From: Bauldia sp.
GTDB taxonomy: Bacteria; Pseudomonadota; Alphaproteobacteria; Rhizobiales; Kaistiaceae
Assembly (NCBI GenBank): GCA_026126025.1
Contig: JAHCJZ010000006.1
Location: forward strand, 161,575-225,574
DNA: 64,000 bases
Direction of reading: 5' to 3'
Positions 36,187-47,256 of the stretch are shown in pieces. The position numbers and the translations under genes were made by a program. Below the pieces are notes generated by a model. It was not told the origin of the DNA, ran no database searches, and was given only the letters and a program-made list of their open reading frames with translations. Each line of letters starts with the position of its first letter. Within the stretch, counting starts at the first letter, position 1.

Positions 36187-36479
36187 TTCAACCTCCCCCT
36201 TGCGGGGAGGTCGAACCGGCGCAGCCGGTTCGGGAGGGGGTGCTGAGGTGCGTCCTGCTTCGGAGTCAGCACCCCTCCCCGAAACCGCTTCGCGGTTTCG
36301 ACCCTCCCGCAAGGGGAGGGTTGAAGATGGGATGCTTGCCGAAGTGACGTCGGTCGGCGCTGCTTGCCGCCGCCACGTTTTTTTCAACCTCCCCCTTGCG
36401 GGGAGGTCGAAGGTCGCGAAGCGAGCTTCGGGAGGGGGGCGGCCTTTCCATTTGTCCTCCGCAAGGGGAGGGTTGAAGC
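36187..36479. repeat. Intergenic palindromic repeat, family A copy 3 (multiple units)
   Basis: The gap between the convergent folD and zur genes consists almost wholly of family A units. One pair in inverted orientation is joined by gggggtgctgag...gtcagcacccc (36187-36324). A third unit at 36384-36478 has a different core (gaaggtcgcgaagcgagcttcggg). No gene is apparent. Confidence 0.88.
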
Positions 36480-36496
36480 GGGTATGGCTGCGAAGG

Positions 36497-36916
36497 CTAG
36501 CGGTGGAGGTGGGGGGCGCTTTCGGCGCAGTGGGCGCATTCGCCGTGGATTTCGAGGGTTTCGCGTTCGGCGTGGAAGCCCTCGAGGTCGCAGATCGCGG
36601 CGATGCGCTTGCCGATCGCGCTGTCGGGGCGCTCGGTCACCGTCCCGCAGCCTTCGCAGATCGTGAAGACGATCGGCGCGGTGCCGTGGCTGTGCGGGGT
36701 CGCGCAGGCGACGAAGGCGTTGAGGCTTTCGAGGCGATGCACCAGCCCGTGGGCGATCAGTCGGTCGAGTGCGCGATAGACCTGGAGCGGCGCCTTCAGG
36801 CCCTCGTCCTGGAGGTCGGCGAGGATGGCGTAGGCGCTCATCGGCTTGCCCTTGGCCGTCAGCGCCCTGAGGACGAGTTCCTGATTGTGGGTGAGGTCGA
36901 TGTGATCGCCGCTCAT
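36497..36916 (-). CDS. zur: Zinc uptake regulator Zur (Fur family)
   Basis: The 139-residue repressor has an N-terminal winged helix (QVYRALDRLIAHGLVHRLES) and the structural zinc site CEGC (87-90) with CAHC (127-130). Regulatory histidines lie between (PHSHG). With zinc bound it represses zinc import. It is the last gene of the minus-strand run znuC-znuB-zur, 13 bases after znuB. Two matching palindromes lie at the znuA/znuC promoter. Fur or Mur identity is unlikely given the znu context. Confidence 0.93.
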   Translation of the reverse strand: MSGDHIDLTHNQELVLRALTAKGKPMSAYAILADLQDEGLKAPLQVYRALDRLIAHGLVHRLESLNAFVACATPHSHGTAPIVFTICEGCGTVTERPDSAIGKRIAAICDLEGFHAERETLEIHGECAHCAESAPHLHR

Positions 36917-36929
36917 GGCGGATCTCCGG

Positions 36930-37733
36930 TCAGCTGCGGCCTTCCGCGGCCCGGCCGCGGAAGGGGAGGAGGCTCACGACGAACAGCGCCAGCGCGCCGA
37001 CGACGATCGACGGGCCGGACGGCGTGTCGAACCAGAGCGAGCCGTGGAGACCGAGCACCACGGCGGCGACGCCGAACGCCGCCGCGAGGAATGCCATCGC
37101 TTCGGGGCCACGGGCAAAGCGCCGCGCCGCGGCGGCGGGGATGATGAGGAGCGCGGTGATCAGCATCGCGCCGACGATCTTGAGCGCGATGGCGACGACG
37201 GCGGCCATCAGCATGGTGAAGACGATGCGGGCGATCTCCGGGCGGAGCCCCTCGGCGGCGGCGAGCTCGGCGTTGACGGTCCCGGCGAAGAGCGGCCGCC
37301 AGATCACCGCCAGCACCGCGACGACCAGCGCGCCGCCGCCCCAGATCACCGCGATGTCGGTCCACGACACGGCGAGGATGTCGCCGAAGAGGTAGCCGAT
37401 GAGGTCGACCTGCACCGTCGCCATCAGCGCGACGACGATGATGCCGATGGCGAGCGTCGAATGGGAGAGGATGCCGAGGATGGTGTCGCTGGCGAGGATC
37501 GGCCGCCGCCCGAGGAGCACGAGCGGAATGGCGACGAGGGCGGCGGCGACGAAGACGCCGAGGACGATGTGGATCTCGAGGAGGAGCGCGAGCGTCACGC
37601 CGAGAAGGGCGGCGTGCGAGAGCGTGTCGCCGAAATAGGCAAGCCGCCGCCACAGCACGAAGCATCCCAGCGGCCCGGCGACCAGCGCGACGCCGATGCC
37701 GCCAAGGAGCGCGCGGACGAAGAACTCATCCAT
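36930..37733 (-). CDS. znuB: Zinc ABC transporter permease ZnuB
   Basis: The 267-residue ABC-3 family permease has about eight hydrophobic helices. It starts FVRALLGGIGVALVAGPLGCFVLWRRLAYFGDTLSHAALLG, the family signature, and has ILSHSTLAIG and the polar WTDIAVIWGG segment. It forms the zinc channel across the inner membrane. Its ATG overlaps the end of znuC by eight bases, so translation is coupled. The frame continues upstream only as the shifted reading of the znuC His codons. Confidence 0.94.
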   Translation of the reverse strand: MDEFFVRALLGGIGVALVAGPLGCFVLWRRLAYFGDTLSHAALLGVTLALLLEIHIVLGVFVAAALVAIPLVLLGRRPILASDTILGILSHSTLAIGIIVVALMATVQVDLIGYLFGDILAVSWTDIAVIWGGGALVVAVLAVIWRPLFAGTVNAELAAAEGLRPEIARIVFTMLMAAVVAIALKIVGAMLITALLIIPAAAARRFARGPEAMAFLAAAFGVAAVVLGLHGSLWFDTPSGPSIVVGALALFVVSLLPFRGRAAEGRS

Positions 37734-38526
37734 GGTGATGCTCCGCGTCGTGGTCGTGCCCGTGGTCGTGACCGTGATGGTCCTGCCCGTGATCGTGGTG
37801 GTGCTCGTGGGCATAGACGGCGAGCGCGGCGGCAGCGCGCGGGCCGAACAGGCGCTGGTATTGCGGGCTCTCCGTCACCGCATGCGGCGCGCCGCGGCAG
37901 GAGACGCCGCCCTCTAGGCATACCACCGTGTCGGTCCGCGCCATCACGATGTGGAGGTCGTGCGAGATGAGGAGCACGCCGCAGCCGAGGCGATCGCGGA
38001 TAGTGCCGATCAGCTCGTAGAGCGCGAGCTCGCCGGCGAAGTCGACGCCCTGCACCGGCTCGTCGAGCACCAGGAGCTCCGGCCGGCGCACGATGGCGCG
38101 GGCCAGGAGCGCGCGCTGGAACTCGCCGCCGGACAGGGCCTGGATCGGCGTTCCGGCAAGGTGCGGGATGCCGACTTCCCCCAGCGCCGCGTCGATCGCG
38201 GCGCGCGGGTGGCGCCCGGTCAGCTGCATCAGCCGGCCGACGGTCATCGGCAGCGTCCAGTCGATGGCGAGCTTCTGCGGCACGTAGCCGACGCGGAGGC
38301 CCGGGCGATGGACCGAGCGTCCTTCGGCCGGGCTGATCAGGCCGAGGAGCGCCTTCGCGGTGGTGGTCTTGCCGCCGCCATTCGGCCCAATGACGGTGAC
38401 GATCTCGCCGGGCCGCACCGCGAGGTCGACATGACGGACGATCCAGCGCCCGCCGAGGCGCACGCCGAGATTCTCGACGGCGGCCAAGGGCTCGGCCGCT
38501 GACGGGGAGGGAAGTGTGATTTCCAA
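37726..38526 (-). CDS. znuC: Zinc ABC transporter ATPase ZnuC with His-rich C-terminal tail
   Basis: The 266-residue ATPase has Walker A GPNGGGKTT (about 47-55), signature LSGGEFQRALLARA, Walker B LLVLDEPVQGVDF and the H-loop ISHDLH. The last 27 residues (240-266) contain 14 His alternating with Asp and Gly, a likely zinc-binding tail on the cytoplasmic side. It is divergent from znuA across the Zur boxes and is the first gene of the znuC-znuB-zur operon. Confidence 0.95.
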   Translation of the reverse strand: MEITLPSPSAAEPLAAVENLGVRLGGRWIVRHVDLAVRPGEIVTVIGPNGGGKTTTAKALLGLISPAEGRSVHRPGLRVGYVPQKLAIDWTLPMTVGRLMQLTGRHPRAAIDAALGEVGIPHLAGTPIQALSGGEFQRALLARAIVRRPELLVLDEPVQGVDFAGELALYELIGTIRDRLGCGVLLISHDLHIVMARTDTVVCLEGGVSCRGAPHAVTESPQYQRLFGPRAAAALAVYAHEHHHDHGQDHHGHDHGHDHDAEHHHG

Positions 38527-38553
38527 GCGCAGCTCCGCTTGACGACGCGTGGC

Positions 38554-38589
38554 GTTATACCATAACGGTTGATGTTATAACATAACATC
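38554..38589. promoter_or_regulatory. Two Zur boxes in the znuA/znuC divergent promoter
   Basis: The site gatgttat-aac-ataacatc (38571-38589) is a perfect 8-bp inverted repeat with a 3-base centre. It matches the alphaproteobacterial Zur consensus ATGTTATannATAACAT. A shorter one, gttat-acc-ataac (38554-38566), lies four bases upstream. Together they lie 16 bases before znuA and 27 before znuC, so bound Zur would block both directions. Confidence 0.85.
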
Positions 38590-38605
38590 AGATGGAGATG
38601 GGACC

Positions 38606-39682
38606 ATGCACCGCAGCCCGGCAATCGGCCTTGCAGGCGTCTTGATGCTTTCCGCCGCCAGCGCTGCGCTGGCACAGCCGGCCGGGCCGGTGGTGGTCAC
38701 GATCAAGCCGATCCATTCGCTGGTCGCGACGGTGATGGAGGGCGTCGGCGAGCCGGTGCTTCTTCTCAGCGGAGCCGCGTCGCCGCACACCTACAGCCTG
38801 CGGCCGTCGGATGCGCGGGCGCTCGCTTCCGCGGCGGTGGTGTTCTGGGTCGGGCCGGGGCTCGAGGCGTTCCTGACCGACTCGCTGGCGACCCTGGCGC
38901 CGCGCGCGTCGCATGTGGCGCTGGCGCAGTCGCCCGGCCTGTCGCTGCTCGCGACCCGAGAAGGCGGCGTGTGGGAGGAGCACGCGCACGAGGAGGGAGA
39001 CGGCGACCATGCGGATGAAGACCACGACCACGACCACGCCGAGGACGAGCATGAGCACGCCGAGGACGAGCACGATCATGCGGAGGAAGAGCACGATCAC
39101 GCTGACGATCATGACGACCATGATCATGCCGAGGACGAGCATGATCACGCCGACCATGATCACGGGCCGGTCGACATGCATTTCTGGCTCGATCCGATCC
39201 GCGCGGCGGACATCGCCGACGACATCGCGGAGGCGCTGGCCGCGGTCGATCCCGGCAATGCCGGCGCCTACCGCGCCAATGCCGCGGCGCTTCAGGCCGA
39301 TCTCGTCGCGCTCGACGCCGAGCTCGCGGCGCTGCTGGAGCCGGTCCACGATGTGCCCTACGTCGTCTTCCACGACGGCTACCAGTATCTCGAGGCGCGC
39401 TACGGCCTGACCGGGGTCGGGTCGGTGGCGATCAATCCCGAGATTCCAATCAGCGCCGCCCGCCTCCGCGCGCTCGAAGCGGTGGTGGAGGAGCGCGGCG
39501 CGCGCTGCGCGTTCGGCGAGCCGGCCTTCAACACCCCGATCGTCGAGACCATCGCGGCCGACACCGGCATCCGCTTCGGCGTCCTCGACTATCTCGGCGT
39601 CGGGATCGCGGCCGGGCCGGACGCCTATGACGCGATCCTGCGCGCCAACGCCGCGTCGCTGGTGGAGTGCCTCGGCGATTGA
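38606..39682 (+). CDS. znuA: Periplasmic zinc-binding protein ZnuA
   Basis: The 358-residue protein has a signal peptide (1-23), zinc-ligand His 61 in ASPHTYSL, and His 192 in DMHFWLDP. Residues 124-186 form the acidic His-rich loop of ZnuA proteins, here long, with repeating EDEHDHAE units. The third His ligand lies in VVFHDGYQY and the acidic ligand in GVLDYLG. It captures zinc in the periplasm for ZnuBC. The repeat loop is encoded by direct repeats of gaggacgagca/gatca type that could vary in number. Confidence 0.95.
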   Translation: MHRSPAIGLAGVLMLSAASAALAQPAGPVVVTIKPIHSLVATVMEGVGEPVLLLSGAASPHTYSLRPSDARALASAAVVFWVGPGLEAFLTDSLATLAPRASHVALAQSPGLSLLATREGGVWEEHAHEEGDGDHADEDHDHDHAEDEHEHAEDEHDHAEEEHDHADDHDDHDHAEDEHDHADHDHGPVDMHFWLDPIRAADIADDIAEALAAVDPGNAGAYRANAAALQADLVALDAELAALLEPVHDVPYVVFHDGYQYLEARYGLTGVGSVAINPEIPISAARLRALEAVVEERGARCAFGEPAFNTPIVETIAADTGIRFGVLDYLGVGIAAGPDAYDAILRANAASLVECLGD

Positions 39683-39690
39683 GCCGATGG

Positions 39691-39790
39691 TCCTTCGAGG
39701 CCCGGCTTCGCCGGGCGCCTCAGGATGAGGTCGTGTGGTGATTCATCCCCGACCTCATCCTGAGGTGCTCGCGCAGCGAGCCTCGAAGGA
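39691..39790. repeat. Long inverted repeat, family C copy 1
   Basis: The arm tccttcgaggcccggcttcg and its continuation cctcaggatgagg are repeated inverted at the right side (cctcatcctgaggtg...cagcgagcctcgaagga), with a spacer near 39735. It fills the gap between the convergent znuA and grxD genes. Copies lie at 49761 and 52056. Confidence 0.9.
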
Positions 39791-39813
39791 TGGCGGCGAG
39801 CGCTGAGGGCGAC

Positions 39814-40149
<336 letters not shown>

Positions 40150-40238
40150 CGGCGGAATCCCTTCAGGTGAGTCGCGATATAGCGACTCCGCTCAACCCTA
40201 AGCATAGGAATGCGGCGGCAATGCCGCAAGGATCGGGG

Positions 40239-40472
40239 CTAGTCCGGCGCGCTGGTTTGCAAGGCGAGGGCGTGGAGCACGCCGCCCATCCGGCCCTTCA
40301 GCGCATCGTAGACCATCTGGTGCTGCTGGACGCGGTTCTTGCCGCGGAAGGCCTCGGACACGACCTCGGCGGCGAAATGGTCGCCGTCGCCGGCAAGGTC
40401 GCGCAGCACGACCTTGGCGTCGGGCAGGGCCTCGCGGATCAGGGTTTCGATTTCGCGTGCGTCCATCGGCAT
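40239..40472 (-). CDS. BolA-family protein
   Basis: The 77-residue BolA/YrbA-type protein has EIETLIREALPDAKV, the GDGDHFAAEVVSEAF block and VQQHQMVYDALKGRMGG. His in HFAA and HQMVY are the residues expected to share a 2Fe-2S cluster with the CGFS glutaredoxin encoded next. It lies 28 bases after purL on the same strand. The subclass (BolA1 or YrbA-like) is not certain. Confidence 0.92.
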   Translation of the reverse strand: MPMDAREIETLIREALPDAKVVLRDLAGDGDHFAAEVVSEAFRGKNRVQQHQMVYDALKGRMGGVLHALALQTSAPD

Positions 40473-40500
40473 GGAGGGTCTCCCTCGGTCGGCCGCGTCG

Positions 40501-42723
<2,223 letters not shown>

Positions 42724-42911
42724 TTGCGGGATTCGGCCTCGGCTGCCGGCGTGTCGCGGGACAGATAGCGACTCAAGCCGCGGCAACAAAGGGGCTTTTC
42801 GCCCCGAGCCTGTTGACGATGACATGAGGTGAGGCAAGCCAGCGCACCGGTGCCGTGCTATCGTTTCAAATTGCGGCGGTTTCGACCAAGGGCGATCAGG
42901 GAAACGCAGCA

Positions 42912-43640
42912 ATGAAGCTCCTTCGCAGAACTCTTCCTGTCGTGGCGCTCACGCTGGCCGCCGGCCTCACGGCCGTTCCGGCGAATGCGCTGATGAATCT
43001 CTATCTCCTGCCGGGCCCCGAGCGCGGGCGGCAGGCCCTGCAGGCGGGACCCGATGGCGGCCCGCCGCCGCTTCCGCCGGTCCAGGAGAACCAGACCCCG
43101 CAGCCGCCGCCGATCCCGCCGACGCCGGAGGTGCTCTACTTCTTCATCCAGCAGGGCCAGCAGGTCGGCCCGCTCACGGTCGATCAGATGACGAGCCAGA
43201 TCGCGGCCGGCGTCATCACGCGGGAGACGCTCGTCTGGACGGCCGGCATGGCGGACTGGACCGCGGCCCGCGAGGTACCTGCGCTCGAAGAGGCGCTTCG
43301 CGTCGCGCCGCCCGAGGTGCCGGCGTCCGAGCAATATCGCCTGCTGGTCCAGGGCGTGTGGCTGATGAGCGAGACCAACCCGCAGGGCTTCACCCTGACG
43401 ACGCAAGTCAACTACCACAGCGACGGCACGTTCGACGCGGTGTCGACCACGACCTATCAGGGCGTGTCGAGCTCGGTCCCGGTGAGCGGACGCTGGACGG
43501 TGCAGGCGATGGGGGCGAACCAGTTCTCGCTCTCCATGACGCCCGACGCCGGCATTCCGAGCACCGCCATCATCCGCGTGATCGACCAGAACACGCTCTA
43601 CAACGAGACCGCCGGCCAGCAGGCCCGCCGGGTGGGGTAG
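42912..43640 (+). CDS. Secreted protein with GYF_2 domain
   Basis: The 242-residue protein has a signal peptide (1-26, PANA), a Pro-rich linker ([14 protein letters not shown]) and a GYF_2 domain (DUF4339) at about 75-125: [18 protein letters not shown] and [10 protein letters not shown]. The C-terminal 110 residues are a beta-rich region with GVWLMSE and [12 protein letters not shown]_2 is usually intracellular or membrane-linked, so an exported version is slightly unusual. Function unknown. It diverges from purL and ends at family A repeats. Confidence 0.78.
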   Translation: MKLLRRTLPVVALTLAAGLTAVPANALMNLYLLPGPERGRQALQAGPDGGPPPLPPVQENQTPQPPPIPPTPEVLYFFIQQGQQVGPLTVDQMTSQIAAGVITRETLVWTAGMADWTAAREVPALEEALRVAPPEVPASEQYRLLVQGVWLMSETNPQGFTLTTQVNYHSDGTFDAVSTTTYQGVSSSVPVSGRWTVQAMGANQFSLSMTPDAGIPSTAIIRVIDQNTLYNETAGQQARRVG

Positions 43641-43651
43641 GACGCGCGGTT

Positions 43652-43794
43652 CTTCAACCTTCCCCTTGCGGGGAGGTCGAAGGTCGCGAAGCGAGCTTCG
43701 GATGGGGGTGCTGCGGCGGCGTTCAGCCTCGGGCTCAGCAACCCTCCCCGAAACCGCTGCGCGGTTTCGACCCTCCCGCAGGGGGAGGGTTGAA
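43652..43794. repeat. Intergenic palindromic repeat, family A copy 4
   Basis: Two inverted family A units with different cores (aaggtcgcgaagcgagcttc and gaaaccgctgcgcggtttcg) are joined near ggctcagcaaccctcccc. The unit ends ttcaacc and ggttgaa mark the borders. Confidence 0.88.
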
Positions 43795-43885
43795 ACGATA
43801 GGGCCCAGACGTGGGTTGGCTTGGCTTCTCCCCGTTCCCCGGACTGTGGTGCGGCACGAAGTTGGTCGCCCCACCCCACTTCATC

Positions 43886-44002
43886 GTCACCCCGGCGAAG
43901 GCCGGGTCCAGAATCACACGAAGGACCGAGCGTCGGGCGCTGGATTCCGGCCTTCGCCGGAATGACGAAAGGGGGACCTTAGCCGGAATGACGAAAGGGG
44001 GG
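43886..44002. repeat. Palindromic repeat, family B copy 2 with an extra half unit
   Basis: A full family B inverted repeat lies at 43886-43966. A second partial copy of its right end (gccggaatgacgaaagggg) follows at 43982-44000, a short tandem duplication. With the family A copy this leaves the 404-base gap before purQ without any gene. Confidence 0.85.
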
Positions 44003-44044
44003 AGACGTCCTTGGCACCCCACGACCGCCGATGGCTGAGCACCG

Positions 44045-44740
44045 TCAGGCGGCGACGAGCGTGTGGGTCAGGCTCTCGAATAGCCGCCGGCCGCCGGTGT
44101 TGCCGTGGGCGGGTTCGATCATGTTCTCGGGGTGGGGCATGAGGCCGAGGACGTTGCGGCGGTCGCTGAGGATGCCGGCGATGTTCTCGACCGAGCCGTT
44201 GGCGTTCGCCTCGGCGGTGGCCTCGCCCGCCGCCGTGACGTAGCGGAACGCGACGCGGTCCTCGCCGTTGAGGCGGGCCAGCGTTTCAGCATCGGCGGTG
44301 TAGTTGCCCTCGCCATGGGCGACCGGCGTGCGGAAGACGTCGCCCTTGGCATAGGCGCGGGTGAAGGGGCTGTCGGCGGTCTCGACGCGGAGATGCACGT
44401 CGCGGCAGATGAAGCGGAGGCTGGCGTTGCGCATCAGGATGCCGGGCAGCAGCCCTGCCTCACAGAGGATCTGGAAGCCGTTGCAGACGCCGAGCACCGG
44501 GACGCCCTTCGCCGCGGCGTCGGCAACCGCGCGCATCACCGGGGAGCGCGCGGCGATGGCGCCGGTGCGGAGGTAGTCGCCATAGGAGAAGCCGCCCGGC
44601 AGCACGATGAGGTCGAGAGGCGGCAGCGTCGGCTCGGCGTGCCAGATCATCTGCGGCGCGTCGCCGGTGATCCGGGTCAGCGCATACTGCATGTCGCGGT
44701 CCCGGTTGGAGCCGGGGAAGACGATGACGGCGGATTTCAT
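44045..44740 (-). CDS. purQ: Phosphoribosylformylglycinamidine synthase glutaminase subunit PurQ
   Basis: The 231-residue class I glutamine amidotransferase has the nucleophile Cys in [20 protein letters not shown] near 50, and the catalytic His and Glu in MPHPENM. It supplies ammonia to PurL. Its start codon overlaps the stop of the preceding secreted-protein gene (44737) by four bases. It lies 1.3 kb upstream of purL on the same strand, separated by an oppositely oriented gene, and 5.2 kb from purS. Confidence 0.96.
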   Translation of the reverse strand: MKSAVIVFPGSNRDRDMQYALTRITGDAPQMIWHAEPTLPPLDLIVLPGGFSYGDYLRTGAIAARSPVMRAVADAAAKGVPVLGVCNGFQILCEAGLLPGILMRNASLRFICRDVHLRVETADSPFTRAYAKGDVFRTPVAHGEGNYTADAETLARLNGEDRVAFRYVTAAGEATAEANANGSVENIAGILSDRRNVLGLMPHPENMIEPAHGNTGGRRLFESLTHTLVAA

Positions 44741-45693
44741 TCGACGGTGATGCCTTCGATGAGGTCGAGCAGCGTCCCTTCGCCGAGATGCGGCCCGAAA
44801 TAGCAGCCTGATATGGGGATGCCGGTCGACACGGTGTAGCGGACGCCGTTGTACACTGCGCAGGCCTCGACGGAAGGCGGCGTCCACGCCCGGCACATCG
44901 AGTGGTGGACGGTGACGGTGAACGCCACCCCGTCGCCGACGACCGCGGTTTCGCTCGAAGTGTACTGGCCGTCGCCCGGCAGCAGCATCGCCTCGCAGGT
45001 GCCGACCAGGGGCACCGGGTTGGCGCCGATCAGCACGCCGACATGCTCGCTGCAGGCCGGCGGCAGGCAGGTGATCGACCAGGGGCCGTCCGCGCCCTCG
45101 GGATCGCCCGCCGACCAGACGTCGTCGGCGAGGTTGAAGGTGAGCTCCTCGACCTTCAGGGCGATCAGCTCGGGCGGCGGGGCCGCGAGGCCGCTCAGCA
45201 GATCGAAGACGGCGCCGGCGTGGAACGGCCCCGGCTCTTCACCCACGCCGAGCTTGGAGAGGAACTCGTAGCGGAGGCCGCGATGGTTGATGCAGGCATA
45301 GGCCGGGTCGCGGTGGTCGGGGTCGTAGAAGCCGTCGCCGGCGCTGACGAAGTAGAGGGCGTATCCGTCGCGCGCATGCATGTTCGAGGCGTGGCGGTTG
45401 GTCCAGGGGAACGCGGCCGCGGCGGCTTGCCGCGCGACCTCGGTGTCGCACCATTCCGCCGCCGGCGTGATCGTGACCGCGACCACGGCATGGCTGCAGG
45501 CATCGACGCCGCAGACCGCCATGAAGGTGCTGCCGCCGCCGTCGATCCGCCATTCGGCCGGGTCGTAGCTGAGGGTGAAAGCCCCGATCCGTGCGGTTTC
45601 GGCGGACGCTGCGGTCGCCTGCGCGAAGAGCGCGGCGAAAGCGAGCAGGGCGGCGGGAAGCGGCGGGGCGAGGCGGCGCAGGAGGTCGATCAT
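44737..45693 (-). CDS. Secreted Cys-rich protein of unknown function
   Basis: The 318-residue protein has a signal peptide (1-31, ASAET) and about ten Cys in the mature part, including [19 protein letters not shown], and a C-terminal CYFGP. Disulfide bonding in the periplasm is likely. No family is recognised. The gene ends in an ATGA overlap with purQ, so it is translationally coupled to a purine gene despite having an exported product. Only weak pattern similarity to other secreted proteins of the window (signal, then beta-rich) is seen. Confidence 0.72.
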   Translation of the reverse strand: MIDLLRRLAPPLPAALLAFAALFAQATAASAETARIGAFTLSYDPAEWRIDGGGSTFMAVCGVDACSHAVVAVTITPAAEWCDTEVARQAAAAAFPWTNRHASNMHARDGYALYFVSAGDGFYDPDHRDPAYACINHRGLRYEFLSKLGVGEEPGPFHAGAVFDLLSGLAAPPPELIALKVEELTFNLADDVWSAGDPEGADGPWSITCLPPACSEHVGVLIGANPVPLVGTCEAMLLPGDGQYTSSETAVVGDGVAFTVTVHHSMCRAWTPPSVEACAVYNGVRYTVSTGIPISGCYFGPHLGEGTLLDLIEGITVE

Positions 45694-45850
45694 CGATCCC
45701 TCGTCATCCGGCTGCGCTCCCCTTCGCCGTTCCTAGCCGGAGTCGATGCAAAGGGCCAGTCTTCGGCCTTGCGCAGACACCGGGCCGTCGCTACAGCCGA
45801 GCGCTGATCGGCCGATGGGGCCCGGCAACATCCGAACCGGTGAAGGGGAC

Positions 45851-47119
45851 ATGGCGAAAAAGGCGAACGCGTTCTACGCGCAGTCCGGCGGTGTGACCGC
45901 CGTCATCAATGCCAGCGCGTGCGGCGTGCTGGAGGAGGCGCGGTCGCAGAAGGACAGGATCGGCAAGGTCTATGCCGGCCGCAACGGCATCATCGGCGCG
46001 CTGACCGAGGACCTGATCGACACGTCGAAGGAATCCGCCAAGGCGATCGCCGCGCTGCGCCACACCCCGTCCGGCGCGTTCGGCTCGGCGCGCTACAAGC
46101 TGAAGGGCCTCGACGTCAACAAGGCCGAATATGAGCGGCTGATCGAGGTCTTCGCCGCGCACGACATCAAGTACTTCTTCTACAATGGCGGCGGCGATTC
46201 CGCCGACACCTGCCTCAAGGTCTCGCAGATCTCGCAGAGCCTCGGCTATCCGATCCAGGCCGTCCACGTCCCGAAGACGGTCGACAACGACCTCCCGCTC
46301 ACCGATGTCTGCCCGGGCTTCGGCTCGGTCGCGAAGTACGTTGCGATCTCGACCCGTGAGGCGAGCTTCGACGTGGCGTCGATGGCGAAGACCTCGACGA
46401 AGGTGTTCGTGATGGAGGTGATGGGCCGCCACGCCGGCTGGATCGCCGCGGCCGGCGGTCTTGCCTCCGACGAGGACACGCCGATCCCGCTCGTCATCCT
46501 CTTCCCCGAGGTCACCTTCGACAGGGAGAAGTTCCTCGCCCGGGTCGACAGCCTGGTGAAGGAGCACGGCTACTGCTCGGTCGTCGTCTCCGAGGGCGTG
46601 AAGGGTCCGGACGGCAAGTTCCTCGCCGACCAGGGCCTTCGCGATGCGTTCGGCCACGCCCAGCTCGGCGGCGTCGGGCCGGTCATCGCCTCGATGGTGA
46701 AGGAAGGCCTCGGCCTCAAATATCACTGGGCCGTCGCCGACTACCTTCAGCGCGCCGCGCGGCACATCGCGTCGAAGACCGACGTCGACCAGGCCTATGA
46801 GCTCGGCCGCGCCGCGGTGAAGTTTGCGCTGAAGGGCCACAATGCGGTGATGCCGACGATCGAGCGCATCTCCGACAAGCCCTATCGCTGGAAGATCGGC
46901 ATGGCGCCGCTGTCGAAGGTTGCCAATGTCGAGCGTATGATGCCGAAGAACTTCATCACCAAGGACGGCTTCGGCATCACCGAGAAATGCCGCACCTATC
47001 TCCAGCCGCTGATCCAGGGCGAGGACTATCCGCCCTACAAGCACGGCATGCCGCAATATGTGCGCATGAAGGGCGTCGCGGTGCCGAAGAAGCTCAACAC
47101 CGAGTTCGTGGTGAAGTAG
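45851..47119 (+). CDS. pfp: Pyrophosphate-dependent 6-phosphofructokinase
   Basis: The 422-residue enzyme phosphorylates fructose 6-phosphate reversibly, with pyrophosphate as donor. The determinant positions read GGGDS (113-117), with Asp where ATP enzymes have Gly, and PKTVDND (141-147), with the Lys of PPi enzymes. MGRHAGWIAA and EKCRTYLQP blocks agree. AAGGGGAC precedes ATG 45851. It diverges from the purQ-side genes. Many alphaproteobacteria lack ATP-PfkA, so this may provide the glycolytic or gluconeogenic step. Confidence 0.9.
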   Translation: MAKKANAFYAQSGGVTAVINASACGVLEEARSQKDRIGKVYAGRNGIIGALTEDLIDTSKESAKAIAALRHTPSGAFGSARYKLKGLDVNKAEYERLIEVFAAHDIKYFFYNGGGDSADTCLKVSQISQSLGYPIQAVHVPKTVDNDLPLTDVCPGFGSVAKYVAISTREASFDVASMAKTSTKVFVMEVMGRHAGWIAAAGGLASDEDTPIPLVILFPEVTFDREKFLARVDSLVKEHGYCSVVVSEGVKGPDGKFLADQGLRDAFGHAQLGGVGPVIASMVKEGLGLKYHWAVADYLQRAARHIASKTDVDQAYELGRAAVKFALKGHNAVMPTIERISDKPYRWKIGMAPLSKVANVERMMPKNFITKDGFGITEKCRTYLQPLIQGEDYPPYKHGMPQYVRMKGVAVPKKLNTEFVVK

Positions 47120-47256
47120 GGCATTTCGCCCCGATTGGCGGTCCTCCGCGCTTCCACTATTGTCGTGCGCGGAGGGACGGCCCCACGGCAGGGGTCCATC
47201 CGCGGGCGGGCGGGGAAAGCCTGTCTCCCGCAGCACAATTGCCGGGAGGACACATC

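Noticed and set aside
38992..39170. Possible minisatellite or non-coding repeat tract
   Set aside because: It is in frame inside znuA and encodes the His-rich zinc loop typical of that protein.
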